A DNA stretch of 64,000 nucleotides from Acidimicrobiales bacterium. GTDB taxonomy: Bacteria; Actinomycetota; Acidimicrobiia; Acidimicrobiales; RAAP-2. Positions 10,877-20,299 of this stretch are shown in pieces (position 1 is the first letter of the stretch; every line of letters starts with the position of its first letter). Location of the stretch: NCBI GenBank assembly GCA_017883045.1, contig JADGOJ010000001.1:38468-102467 (forward strand). The letters run 5' to 3'. Below the pieces are notes generated by a model. It saw only the letters and a program-made list of their open reading frames with translations. It had not been told where the DNA came from and searched no databases. Made by a program: the position numbers and the translations under genes.

Positions 10877-11646
10877 TCGTCGCTCTTGTCCGGCTCGCCG
10901 TGGTCGGCGTTGCCGCGTCCCGTGCGCCAGAACGCCTTGAGACTCGCCTCGACTTCGCCCAGTCCGCGGTCGAGCAGGGCGGCGCGCACGGCCTTCATGA
11001 CGTGGAACTCGCCGAAGAGGTAGGCGTGGCCCGCGTCGGGGGGGAAGGCGAACGCCGCGAGACCGCTCAGCAGTCCCGCGGGGTCGTTCCTCTCGCGGTC
11101 GTGGCGGTCGACGAAGATCCCGGTCACGCCGAGGCCCTCGTCGAACGCGGCGGTGATCGCGTCGTCGGCGTGGTCGATCTCGACGATGAAGATCGCGCGT
11201 CCGGGCACTTCGATGCTCTGGGCCATCCGGTAGAAGGCGGCCAGTCCCGTGGCGTCGCCGACGAAGACGTGCCAATCGGCATCGGGGTCGAGCACGATCT
11301 TGCCCCGCGGCCCGATGACGTCGACTGAGTCGCCGGGCTGGGCGCTGCGCGCCCACTCGCTGCCCGGCCCGTCGTGGCCGGTCGTGATCCACAAGGTGAG
11401 CTGGTCGAGTTCCGGTTCGAGCGCGCGCACGCTGTAGCGGCGCCGCACGAACTTGCCCGCGGCGTTGGCGACCCGCACCATCACGTCGTTGCCGGGCACG
11501 CCCGCGAGCAGCACCGCATCGCCGCTCAGCACGACCTCGCGGACCGACGAACTCAGCTGGGAGGACGACACGACCTGGCAGACGCGCGCGTGCGCGCCGA
11601 GTCGATCGGCCAATTCGGTGGAGGATCCGTGGGGCGTTGGAGTCAC
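10873..11646 (-). CDS. siderophore-interacting / FAD-binding oxidoreductase family protein
   Basis: RRYSVRALEPE FAD-binding motif, FVGDATGLAAFYRM, LFGEFHVMKAVR SIP C-terminal motif. Confidence 0.85.
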   Translation of the reverse strand: MTPTPHGSSTELADRLGAHARVCQVVSSSQLSSSVREVVLSGDAVLLAGVPGNDVMVRVANAAGKFVRRRYSVRALEPELDQLTLWITTGHDGPGSEWARSAQPGDSVDVIGPRGKIVLDPDADWHVFVGDATGLAAFYRMAQSIEVPGRAIFIVEIDHADDAITAAFDEGLGVTGIFVDRHDRERNDPAGLLSGLAAFAFPPDAGHAYLFGEFHVMKAVRAALLDRGLGEVEASLKAFWRTGRGNADHGEPDKSDD

Positions 11647-11700
11647 CGGCCCAGACTAGGACCAGTGGCGCGCCTTACGAACCTGCGTTCGGTAAGTTGG

Positions 11701-14046
11701 ATGGTTGTGGCACAGGCACGACACCAGAAGAAGCCGGCGAAGCGGCCGGTGAAGGCCGCCCGGGGGTCGGACGCGCCGAGCGTATGGCAGCGCCACGCTC
11801 GCGACCTGTGGGTCGTGCTGCTGGTGGTCGTCGGGCTCTTCGCGGCCCTGGCCGAAGCGGGGGCGCTCGGCCCCGTCGGGCGTGCGATCTCCACATCGCT
11901 GGCCGTCGCGTTCGGCGTGGGGCGCTTCGCGCTGCCGGTGATGCTGCTCGGCCTCGGCGTGGCGCTCGTCGTGGGCAAGATCGAGGTCGACCGGCCACGG
12001 CTGGGCTGGGGGATCGCGCTCGGACTCGTGAGCCTCTGCGGCATCGGGCACCTCGCCGGGGGTCGCCCGTCGCTGCACGCCAAGACCAAAGCGCTCGCGC
12101 ACGCCGGTGGCTGGCTCGGCGCCGTCGTGGGCGGTGGGCTGGACAGGGCCATCGGCATCGCCGGCGCGCTGGTCGTGCTGCTGGCGCTGCTCGTGGTGGC
12201 GATCATGGTGGGTACGGGCATCGGGCTCGGCGCGCTCTACGCCGGGACGGTCGCGCTGGTTCGCGCGAGCGCTTCGCGCCTGGCGCGGTGGTGGTCGATG
12301 CGTCCCCAGCACGACGTCGGGTACCCCGGCGACGCCGACGACAGCGGGGTCGAGCAGAAGCCCGCCAAACGCGCTCGCAAAGAGCCCGTCGAGGAGTACA
12401 TCGCCGAGCCCGTCGAGTACGAGGACGAGTACGGGCAAGAGGAGGGGGGCGGGTACGAGGAGAGCGGCGAGCCCGGACCGGTGCTGGCGCCCATCGTGCC
12501 CCTGACCCACCGCGAGCCCGTGATGACGAGCGAGTGGAGGCTGCCCTCGCCGTCGCTGCTGCTGCGCACCAAGGAGCAGAGGCAGGACCGCGGCGCCATC
12601 GAGGACCTGGGCGCCGAGCTGGTCGAGGCGCTCGGCGCCCACGGTGTCGACACGACCCTCGTCGGCTACACCGTCGGCCCGACAGTCACGCGCTTCGAGC
12701 TCGAGCTCGGACCCGGCGTCAAGGTGTCGAGCGTCACGTCGCTCAACAAGGACATCGCCTACGCCATGGCCTCGCCCGAGGTCCGCATCCTGGCCCCGAT
12801 CCCCGGACGTTCCGCCATTGGCGTCGAGGTGCCGAACCGCCAGCGCACGCTCGTCGCGTTGGGTGACCTGCTCGCGTCGGAGGAGGCGTTGGCCGCCGAG
12901 CACCCCCTCGACGTCCCCATCGGTCGCGACATCTCGGGCAAGACGGTGATCGTGAACCTGGGCGAGATGCCCCACGTCCTGATCTCGGGCGCCACCGGGG
13001 CGGGCAAGAGCTCGCTCATCAACTCGCTCGTCACCTCGCTCGTGATGCGCGCGACCCCCGACCAGCTGCGCCTGATGCTGGTCGACCCCAAGCGCGTGGA
13101 GATGGGCCAGTACAACGACCTGCCCCACCTGCTCTCGCCGGTGGTCGTGGACCCGAAGAGGGCCGCGGGGATGCTGGCCTGGGCGGTCAAGGAGATGGAG
13201 CGCCGCTACGACATCCTCGCCGAGAGCGGCGCGCGCGACATCACGAGTTACCAGCAGATGATCGAGCGCGGCGAGCTGGTGCCCGAGCCGACGGTGCGCG
13301 AGCAGGTCGCCGAGGCGATCGAGCGCGCGACCGGTCTCGAGTCCGACGTCGAGGAGCCGTCGGGCCCCGAGGAGCTGCCCTACATCGTGATCGTCGTGGA
13401 CGAGTTGAACGACCTGATGATGGTCGCGGCGCGCGACGTCGAGGAGTCGGTCGTGCGCATCGCCCAGATGGCCCGCGCGGTCGGCATCCACCTGGTGCTC
13501 GCGACCCAGCGCCCGAGCGTCGACGTCATCACCGGCGTCATCAAGGCCAACGTGCCCAGCCGGATCGCCTTCGCGGTCAGTTCGCTCGCCGACAGCCGGG
13601 TCATTCTCGACCAGGCCGGCGCCGAACGCCTCATCGGCAAGGGCGACATGCTGCTCGTCACCTCGTCGTCGAACGTCGCGCGGCGTCTGCAGGCACCGTG
13701 GGTGTCCGAAGAGGAGGTCCATCGCGTCGTCGAGGCGTGGCGCGCCCAGGGTGGCCGTCGCGAGAACGTGGTGGCGCTCGACGTGCGAGAGGGACGGGGT
13801 TCGCAGTCGGGTGGATCGGGAGACGACGATGACGACGAGTTGTTGCGCCAGGCCCGCGACCTCGTGATCCGGACCCAGTCGGGTTCGACGTCGATGCTCC
13901 AGCGAAAGCTCCGCGTCGGATTCGCCCGCGCCGGCCGTCTGATGGACCAGCTCGAGCAGGAGCACGTGGTCGCCCCCGGAGACGGCTCCAAGGCCCGCAA
14001 GGTCCTGGTGACGCTCGAAGAGTACGACCCGCAGTCTTCGTTGTAG
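11701..14046 (+). CDS. ftsK: FtsK/SpoIIIE-type DNA translocase
   Basis: N-terminal TM region, GATGAGKSS Walker A, VIVVDELNDLM Walker B, C-terminal winged-helix gamma domain; start set to ATG 11701 in the 11374 ORF frame. Confidence 0.92.
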   Translation: MVVAQARHQKKPAKRPVKAARGSDAPSVWQRHARDLWVVLLVVVGLFAALAEAGALGPVGRAISTSLAVAFGVGRFALPVMLLGLGVALVVGKIEVDRPRLGWGIALGLVSLCGIGHLAGGRPSLHAKTKALAHAGGWLGAVVGGGLDRAIGIAGALVVLLALLVVAIMVGTGIGLGALYAGTVALVRASASRLARWWSMRPQHDVGYPGDADDSGVEQKPAKRARKEPVEEYIAEPVEYEDEYGQEEGGGYEESGEPGPVLAPIVPLTHREPVMTSEWRLPSPSLLLRTKEQRQDRGAIEDLGAELVEALGAHGVDTTLVGYTVGPTVTRFELELGPGVKVSSVTSLNKDIAYAMASPEVRILAPIPGRSAIGVEVPNRQRTLVALGDLLASEEALAAEHPLDVPIGRDISGKTVIVNLGEMPHVLISGATGAGKSSLINSLVTSLVMRATPDQLRLMLVDPKRVEMGQYNDLPHLLSPVVVDPKRAAGMLAWAVKEMERRYDILAESGARDITSYQQMIERGELVPEPTVREQVAEAIERATGLESDVEEPSGPEELPYIVIVVDELNDLMMVAARDVEESVVRIAQMARAVGIHLVLATQRPSVDVITGVIKANVPSRIAFAVSSLADSRVILDQAGAERLIGKGDMLLVTSSSNVARRLQAPWVSEEEVHRVVEAWRAQGGRRENVVALDVREGRGSQSGGSGDDDDDELLRQARDLVIRTQSGSTSMLQRKLRVGFARAGRLMDQLEQEHVVAPGDGSKARKVLVTLEEYDPQSSL

Positions 14047-14049
14047 TCC

Positions 14050-15270
14050 GTGGCCCGTTCATCCCCACGTCGCGCGGCCCTTCGCGGTCTCTGGACCCGC
14101 CTGCTCTCCATGGTGCTCGGCTTGGCGATCGCGGCCGGACTGATCGTCGCGATGCAGTTGCCGCTGATGCACCAGCGAGCGGTGGCGCGCCATGACCTGG
14201 TCTCGATGTTCAACGGCGTAGGCGACGTGCCGCCCCTGGCGTGGCCGAGCGCGGGCAGCGCGGCGCTCGATATCCCGGCGCTCGGCGTGGCCGAGGGCTG
14301 GAACAACCGGGTCATGCCGATCGCCAGTCTCACCAAGATGATGACGGCCTACGTGACGTTGAAGAAGCTGCCCCTCGCCATTGGCGAGACCGGTCCGTGC
14401 ACGACCGTCACCGAGAACGACGTGCTCGCGTACCAGTTCGAGAAGCTGGCGGGCCAGTCGACGGCGCTCGTCGTCGTCGGAGAGCAACTGTGCGAGCTCG
14501 ACCTCTTGAACGGCCTGCTGGTGCACTCGGCGGGCAACTACGCCGACATGCTCGCCTCGATGGTGGCCGGATCGCCCGAGGCGTTCATTGCCTCGATGAA
14601 CAGCACCGCGATGGCGCTCGGTCTCCACGCGACCCACTACGACGACGTCACCGGATTCTCGCCGCTCTCGGTCTCGACCGCGCTCGATCAGGCGAAGCTG
14701 GCGGTGCTGCTCATGAGGTCGCCCCTCGTGCGCGCGATCGTGAAGCAGCCCAGCGTCACCCTGCCGGTGGCGGGACTCGTCAACTCCTTCACGCCGCTCG
14801 TCGGCACCGAGAACGTGGTGGGTGTGAAGTCCGGACGCACCGACGAGGCGGGTGGCTGTGACGTGCTGGCGTTGACGTTCGAACAGGGCGGTCTGACCAG
14901 GATCATCTACGCCGTGGTGCTGGGCCAGCGAGGCGGCGACCTGCTGACCCCGGCGGGCGCCGCGGCCCTGGCGCTCGCGCAGTCGGGGCTGGCGAATCGG
15001 GTGGAGCTGACGATCGCGAAGGGGACGACCGTGGGTCGGATCGGCTGGGGTGCGCGTACGGTGACGTTCGGGTTCGCCCGCGACCACCTGGTCACCTTCT
15101 GGGTGCCGCACGCGAGCCTGTCGGCGACGCTGCGCATGAAGCACTTCTCGACGACGATCCGAAAGGGCGAGGTGGTCGGCTGGGTGCACGTTCGCGGCGT
15201 GGCCAAGAGGATGGCCGTCGTCGCGCAAGGCATGGTGTCGCCGCCGACCATCTGGCAACGCGTACTCTGA
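14050..15270 (+). CDS. D-alanyl-D-alanine carboxypeptidase (S11, PBP5-like)
   Basis: ASLTKMMTAYV (SxxK), SAGNYADML (SxN), VKSGRTDEAG (KSG). Confidence 0.85.
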   Translation: MARSSPRRAALRGLWTRLLSMVLGLAIAAGLIVAMQLPLMHQRAVARHDLVSMFNGVGDVPPLAWPSAGSAALDIPALGVAEGWNNRVMPIASLTKMMTAYVTLKKLPLAIGETGPCTTVTENDVLAYQFEKLAGQSTALVVVGEQLCELDLLNGLLVHSAGNYADMLASMVAGSPEAFIASMNSTAMALGLHATHYDDVTGFSPLSVSTALDQAKLAVLLMRSPLVRAIVKQPSVTLPVAGLVNSFTPLVGTENVVGVKSGRTDEAGGCDVLALTFEQGGLTRIIYAVVLGQRGGDLLTPAGAAALALAQSGLANRVELTIAKGTTVGRIGWGARTVTFGFARDHLVTFWVPHASLSATLRMKHFSTTIRKGEVVGWVHVRGVAKRMAVVAQGMVSPPTIWQRVL

Positions 15271-15271
15271 A

Positions 15272-16123
15272 GTGGTGTTCGCGCGCGTTCCCGCCAGTTC
15301 GGCCAATCTGGGTCCGGGATTCGACACGCTCGCGGTGGCGCTCGGACTCTACATCGAGGTCTCGCTCGAGCTCGCTGACGCCTTCGAGATCACCACCGAG
15401 GGCTTCGGCGCGGGACTGTTCGACGACGAGCGCCATCCCGCCGTGACGGTCGCGTCGAACGTGCTCGGCCACACGAACTTCAAGATGCACGTCAGGTCCG
15501 ACATCCCCGTCTCTCGCGGCCTGGGCTCGTCGGCCGCGCTGGCCGTGGCCGCGGCGGCGGTCGCCGGCGCGCCCGACCCGCTCGCCGTCGGCACCGAAGT
15601 CGACAGTCACGCCGAGAACGCCGCCGCGTCGGTGCTCGGCGGGCTCGTCGTCGCGAGCGCGCACGGCCGTGACGGCATCGTGGCGCGCGCGATGCCCCTC
15701 GACGAGGCGTGGCGCTTCGTGGTGGTCATTCCCGAACAGGAACTCGCCACCGCCGACGCCCGCAGGGTGCTGCCGGTCCAAGTCCCCCTGGCCGACGCGG
15801 TGCGCAACCTGAACTCGATGGGACTGCTGCTCGCCGGTCTCGCCGACCACCGGGCCTTCGTCGCCTCGGCGATGGACGACGCGCTGCACCAGCCCTACCG
15901 GATGGCACTGCTGCCCTTCGCGGCGCCGCTGTTGGCGACGCTTCGCGACAGCGGAGCCGCGGGCTCGTGCTGGTCGGGCGCGGGGTCCACCATGCTGGGA
16001 CTGGCGTTGCTCGACGTGGCGCCGCGGGTGGCCGCGGCGGCGAGGACCTTCCTGCACGACCAGGGCGTCGCGGGCACCGTCCACATCCTCGACGCCGACC
16101 GCGAGGGCCTGGTGACTCGTTGA
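15272..16123 (+). CDS. thrB: homoserine kinase
   Basis: VFARVPASSANLGPGFDTLAVAL and PVSRGLGSSAAL GHMP kinase motifs; GTG start. Confidence 0.93.
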   Translation: MVFARVPASSANLGPGFDTLAVALGLYIEVSLELADAFEITTEGFGAGLFDDERHPAVTVASNVLGHTNFKMHVRSDIPVSRGLGSSAALAVAAAAVAGAPDPLAVGTEVDSHAENAAASVLGGLVVASAHGRDGIVARAMPLDEAWRFVVVIPEQELATADARRVLPVQVPLADAVRNLNSMGLLLAGLADHRAFVASAMDDALHQPYRMALLPFAAPLLATLRDSGAAGSCWSGAGSTMLGLALLDVAPRVAAAARTFLHDQGVAGTVHILDADREGLVTR

Positions 16124-16998
16124 GCCCAGTGGCGCCCAGTGCGCAGCGACGCGCCGTGACCGGCGCCGGATTCATGCTGATGGGCTCGACGCTCATCCCG
16201 TGGTCGGCCGCGGTCGCCACCGGCGCGTTCGCCCTCCTGGGACCCATGGCCACGAGTGGATGGCGCTTCTTGTTGGGCGCCGTGGTCCTCTTGGCGTACA
16301 CGCGACCCAAGGTGCGCACCTGGTCGCGGCGCCAGTGGCTGGGGGCCCTGGCCCTGGGCGCGTCGACCACGTTCATGAACGTGTGCTTCTACCAGGCGAT
16401 CGCGCGGATCCCCCTGGGCGGCGCGGTCGCCATCGAGTACCTCGGACCCTTCCTCGTCGCGGCGCTCGGCAAGCGCAGCGCGCGGCACCTGGCGTTCGTG
16501 CTGCTGGCCGGGCTGGGCGTGCTGGCGATCACCCGGCCCGGAGGGGGCCTGACGTTGGTGGGGATGCTGTTCGCGGCCGGCGCCGGCCTCGGTTGGGCCT
16601 GTTACGCCTTCTCCTCGCACCGGGTCGGCAGTCTGAGCCCGGGGTTCGGCGGACTAGCCGTGTCGATGTCGATCGCGGCGGTGCTGACCCTGCCGATGTC
16701 GCTCGGCTCGACGTCCACGCTGGTGCACCACCCCTACCTCGTGGGGCGGATCGCGCTCGTCGCGGTGATGTCGATCGTGCTGGGAGTGGGCGCCGAGATG
16801 CAGGCGCTGCGTCGATTGAAGCCGTCGATCGTCGGCGTGCTCTTCTCGATGAATCCGGCGATCGCCTTCGGGATCGGTTGGCTTTTGCTCAACCAGGTGA
16901 TCCGCTCGTGGGACTACGTGGGCGTCGCGTGCGTCGTCGCGGCGGGAGTGGGCGTCACCTACGACGCCGCCAAGAGTGATCTCGAGGTCGCTCAGTAG
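16120..16998 (+). CDS. EamA/RhtA-family transporter (copy 1)
   Basis: 10-TM EamA pattern, IARIPLGGAVAIEYLGPFLVAAL; TTG 16120 or GTG 16129 start. Confidence 0.85.
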   Translation: MSPVAPSAQRRAVTGAGFMLMGSTLIPWSAAVATGAFALLGPMATSGWRFLLGAVVLLAYTRPKVRTWSRRQWLGALALGASTTFMNVCFYQAIARIPLGGAVAIEYLGPFLVAALGKRSARHLAFVLLAGLGVLAITRPGGGLTLVGMLFAAGAGLGWACYAFSSHRVGSLSPGFGGLAVSMSIAAVLTLPMSLGSTSTLVHHPYLVGRIALVAVMSIVLGVGAEMQALRRLKPSIVGVLFSMNPAIAFGIGWLLLNQVIRSWDYVGVACVVAAGVGVTYDAAKSDLEVAQ

Positions 16999-17008
16999 GC
17001 TCGAGGGG

Positions 17009-17050
17009 TGGGAACGTCCGGAAGCATCGCCCTTCGCTGCGTGAGACCGT
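17009..17050 (+). pseudogene. decayed duplicate of the miaB 5' end (VGTSGSIALRCVRP*)
   Basis: Similar to miaB start VETPRTFAIRTFGC and preceded by the same tcagtaggct context as the real miaB at about 17952. Confidence 0.5.
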
Positions 17051-17957
17051 GACGAGCGATGGCCGCGCGGGCGAGGGGGCGTTGAGCGACGAGGCGAGCC
17101 ACAAGAGCCGCGCGGTCAGTGGCGCCGGCTTCATGGTGATCGGCGCGGGACTGATCCAGTGGTCGGCCGCCATCGTCACCCGGGTGTTCGGCCAGGTCGG
17201 CCCGTCGGCCACGAGCGCGTGGCGCTTCTTGCTCGGCGCGATAGTGCTGATGGCCTTCACCCGCCCGAGGCTGCGCTCCTGGACTCGCCACCAGTGGGTC
17301 GGCGCCCTTGCCCTGGGCGCGTCGGTCGCCTTCATGAACCAGTGCTTCTACCAGTCGATCGCGCGCATCCCGCTCGGCGCGGCCGTTGCGATCGAGTACC
17401 TCGGACCGTTCCTCGTGTCGGCGCTCGGCAAGCGTTCGGCGCGCCACTTCGCCTTCGTCGCCCTGGCGGGACTCGGCGTACTCGCCATCGCGCGCCCGGG
17501 CGGTGGGCTCAACGTCGCGGGAATCCTGTTCGCCGGCGGATCGGGTCTCGGATGGGCCGCGTACGTGTTCGCCGCTCACCGGGTCGGGGGACAGGCCGAG
17601 GGATTCGGAGGACTCGCGGTCTCGATGTCGATCGCGGCGATCTTCACCCTACCGATGTCGATGGGCTCGTCGGCCTTCGTGCTCGCCCACCCCTACGTCC
17701 TCGGGCGGCTCCTGCTCGTCGCCGTGATGTCGATCGTGCTGGGTTTCGGTTGCGAGCTGCAGGCGCTGCGCCGCTTGAGGCCCTCGACCGCCGGCGTGCT
17801 CTTCGCGCTCGACCCGGCCGTGGCCTTCGGCATCGGCCTGCTGATCCTCAGTCAGTCGATCCACCCGTGGGACATCGTCGGGATGGTCTGCGTGGTCGTC
17901 GCCGGCGCCGGGGTCACGGTCGACGCCGCCAGTAGCGAATCCATGGTCGTTCAGTAG
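17049..17957 (+). CDS. EamA/RhtA-family transporter (copy 2, tandem paralogue)
   Basis: Long near-identical stretches with 16120..16998, including IARIPLG(A/G)AVAIEYLGPFLV and GFGGLAVSMSIAA. Confidence 0.87.
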   Translation: MTSDGRAGEGALSDEASHKSRAVSGAGFMVIGAGLIQWSAAIVTRVFGQVGPSATSAWRFLLGAIVLMAFTRPRLRSWTRHQWVGALALGASVAFMNQCFYQSIARIPLGAAVAIEYLGPFLVSALGKRSARHFAFVALAGLGVLAIARPGGGLNVAGILFAGGSGLGWAAYVFAAHRVGGQAEGFGGLAVSMSIAAIFTLPMSMGSSAFVLAHPYVLGRLLLVAVMSIVLGFGCELQALRRLRPSTAGVLFALDPAVAFGIGLLILSQSIHPWDIVGMVCVVVAGAGVTVDAASSESMVVQ

Positions 17958-17966
17958 GCTGGAACG

Positions 17967-19361
17967 GTGGAAACACCGCGAACCTTCGCCATCCGGACCT
18001 TCGGCTGCCAGATGAACGAGCACGACTCCGAGCGGCTGGCGGGCCTGATGGTGGCCGACGGCCTCGTGGCCGCCGCGAGCGACCTCGAGGCCGACGTGGT
18101 GATCTTCAACACCTGCACGATCCGCGAGAACGCCGACCTCAAGCTCTACAGCGCGCTGGGCCACCTGAAGGCCCAGAAGGAGCTGCGTCCCGACATGCAG
18201 ATCGCCGTCGGCGGCTGCATGGCCCAGAAGGACCGCGGCGCGATCCTCGAGCGCGCCGGCTGGGTCGACGTGGTGTTCGGCACCCACAACCTGGCCTCGG
18301 CGCCGCGACTGCTCGCGAGGGCCCGCCTTGACGGGCCGGTCGTGGAGATCCTCGACTCGCCCGACCCCGAAGCCAACCGCGACATGGCGCCCGCGCTGTA
18401 CGCCGTGCGCGAACTGCCCTTTGCGGCGTGGATCACGATCCAGACGGGCTGTGACAACACCTGCGCCTACTGCATCGTCCCGTCGGTCCGCGGTGGCGAG
18501 ATCAGCCGGCCGTTCGACGACCTGCTCGCCGAGGCCACGATGCTCGCCGACTCGGGCGTCACCGAGGTCACGGTGCTCGGCCAGAACGTCAACTCCTACG
18601 GCCGCGACATCACGCGGCGCCGTCCGCTGTTCGCCGAGCTGCTGCGGGCCCTGGGCGAGATCGACGGGATCGAGCGCATCCGCTTCACGAGCCCGCACCC
18701 GAAGGACCTGCGCCCCGAGACCGTCGCCGCCATGGCCGAGACCGAGGCGGTCTGCCCCCAGCTGCACCTGCCGTTGCAGTCGGGATCGAACCGCGTGCTG
18801 CGCGCCATGCGCCGCGGCTACAGCGCCGGGCGCTACGTGGAGCGCCTCGCAGCGGCTCGCACCGCGATCGACGACCTCGCGGTGACGACCGACCTCATCG
18901 TGGGATTCCCCGGCGAGACCGACGCCGAGTTCGACGAGACCCTGGAGGTGGCGGCGGCCTGCGAGTTCGACTCGGCCTACACGTTCATCTTCTCGCCGCG
19001 CGCGGGGACCCGTGGCGCGACGATGGTCGACCAGTTCGTGCCCGAGGACGTGATCCGGTCGCGCTTCGAGCGGCTGAAGGAGGTCCTCGACCGCTCGGCG
19101 CTGCGCAAGCACGAGGCCCGGGTCGGGCGGCGCGAGGAGGTCCTCGTCGAGGGGACGTCCAAGCGCAACGACGCGATGCTCTCGGGTCGGACCCGCCAGG
19201 GCAAGTTGATCCACTTCCCGGTGAGCGACGAGGTGCTGCGTCCCGGAGCGCTCGTCATGGTCGACGTCGTGCACGGCGCGCCGTATCACCTCATGGGCGA
19301 ACTCGCCACGCCGCTACGTGGTCCGCGCCACAAGGTTCGAATACCGCTGCTCAGCTCGTGA
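17967..19361 (+). CDS. miaB: tRNA-2-methylthio-N6-dimethylallyladenosine synthase
   Basis: TFGCQMNEHDSE, radical-SAM CxxxCxxC (CDNTCAYCIV), TRAM-like C-terminus. Confidence 0.95.
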   Translation: METPRTFAIRTFGCQMNEHDSERLAGLMVADGLVAAASDLEADVVIFNTCTIRENADLKLYSALGHLKAQKELRPDMQIAVGGCMAQKDRGAILERAGWVDVVFGTHNLASAPRLLARARLDGPVVEILDSPDPEANRDMAPALYAVRELPFAAWITIQTGCDNTCAYCIVPSVRGGEISRPFDDLLAEATMLADSGVTEVTVLGQNVNSYGRDITRRRPLFAELLRALGEIDGIERIRFTSPHPKDLRPETVAAMAETEAVCPQLHLPLQSGSNRVLRAMRRGYSAGRYVERLAAARTAIDDLAVTTDLIVGFPGETDAEFDETLEVAAACEFDSAYTFIFSPRAGTRGATMVDQFVPEDVIRSRFERLKEVLDRSALRKHEARVGRREEVLVEGTSKRNDAMLSGRTRQGKLIHFPVSDEVLRPGALVMVDVVHGAPYHLMGELATPLRGPRHKVRIPLLSS

Positions 19362-20293
19362 GCAACAGCGGCGGCCTCGCGGTCGCACTGGTCGGCCCCA
19401 CCGCGTCGGGCAAGTCGGCCCTCGCGCACGCCCTCGCGGCGCGGCGCGGCGACGTCGAGGTCCTCTGCGTCGACGCCATGACCGTCTACCGCGGCATGGA
19501 CATCGGCACCGCGAAGCCGTCACGGGCCGAACGCGCCGAGGTCGACTACCACCTGCTCGACCTGGTCGAGCCGAGCGAGGAGTTCACGGTCGCCCAGTTC
19601 CAGGTCGCGGCGCGCGCCGCGGCCCAAGAGGTCTGGTCGTCGAGCGATGCGGTGCTCTACGTCGGGGGCACCGGGCTCTACGGTCGCGCGGTGCTCGACA
19701 ACCTCGAGATCCCCGCCCAGTACCCCGAGATCCGCGCCGAGCTCGAGGCACTCGTCGAAGGGGACCTCGGGGGGCTCTACGAGCAGCTCGAAGCCCTCGA
19801 CCCGCTGGCCGCGAGCCGGATGGAGTCGACCAACGCCCGCAGGATCGTTCGCGCGCTCGAGGTCAGTCTCGGCGCGGGGCGGCGATTCTCCTCCTACGGC
19901 GAGGGACTGCTCTCGTACGGACCGGTTCGTGTCGTGCAGGTGGGACTGCGGGCCGACTTCGATCGACTCGACGAGCGCATCGAGCGACGCTTTCGCGATT
20001 GGATGGACGAGGACCTGCTCGACGAGGTCGTGGCGCTCGCGAGCGCGCCGGGCGGACTGAGTCGCACCGCGCGCCAGGCCGTTGGCTATCGCGAGCTGCT
20101 GCGCCACGTCGAGGAGGGCGCCGACCTCGAGAGTTGCGTCGTCGACGCGATCACCCGGAGTCGCCGTCTCGCGCGCCGCCAGCGATCGTGGTTCCAACGC
20201 GACCCGAGGATCGAGTGGTTCGACGACACCAACGGCGCCTCCCGGCGCCTCGACGAGGTCTTGAACAGCCCCGATGGGTTCGTGCGAGACTAG
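19358..20293 (+). CDS. miaA: tRNA dimethylallyltransferase
   Basis: VGPTASGKSALA, DAMTVYRGMDIGTAKPS; follows miaB. Confidence 0.95.
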   Translation: MSNSGGLAVALVGPTASGKSALAHALAARRGDVEVLCVDAMTVYRGMDIGTAKPSRAERAEVDYHLLDLVEPSEEFTVAQFQVAARAAAQEVWSSSDAVLYVGGTGLYGRAVLDNLEIPAQYPEIRAELEALVEGDLGGLYEQLEALDPLAASRMESTNARRIVRALEVSLGAGRRFSSYGEGLLSYGPVRVVQVGLRADFDRLDERIERRFRDWMDEDLLDEVVALASAPGGLSRTARQAVGYRELLRHVEEGADLESCVVDAITRSRRLARRQRSWFQRDPRIEWFDDTNGASRRLDEVLNSPDGFVRD

Positions 20294-20299
20294 GGGCAC

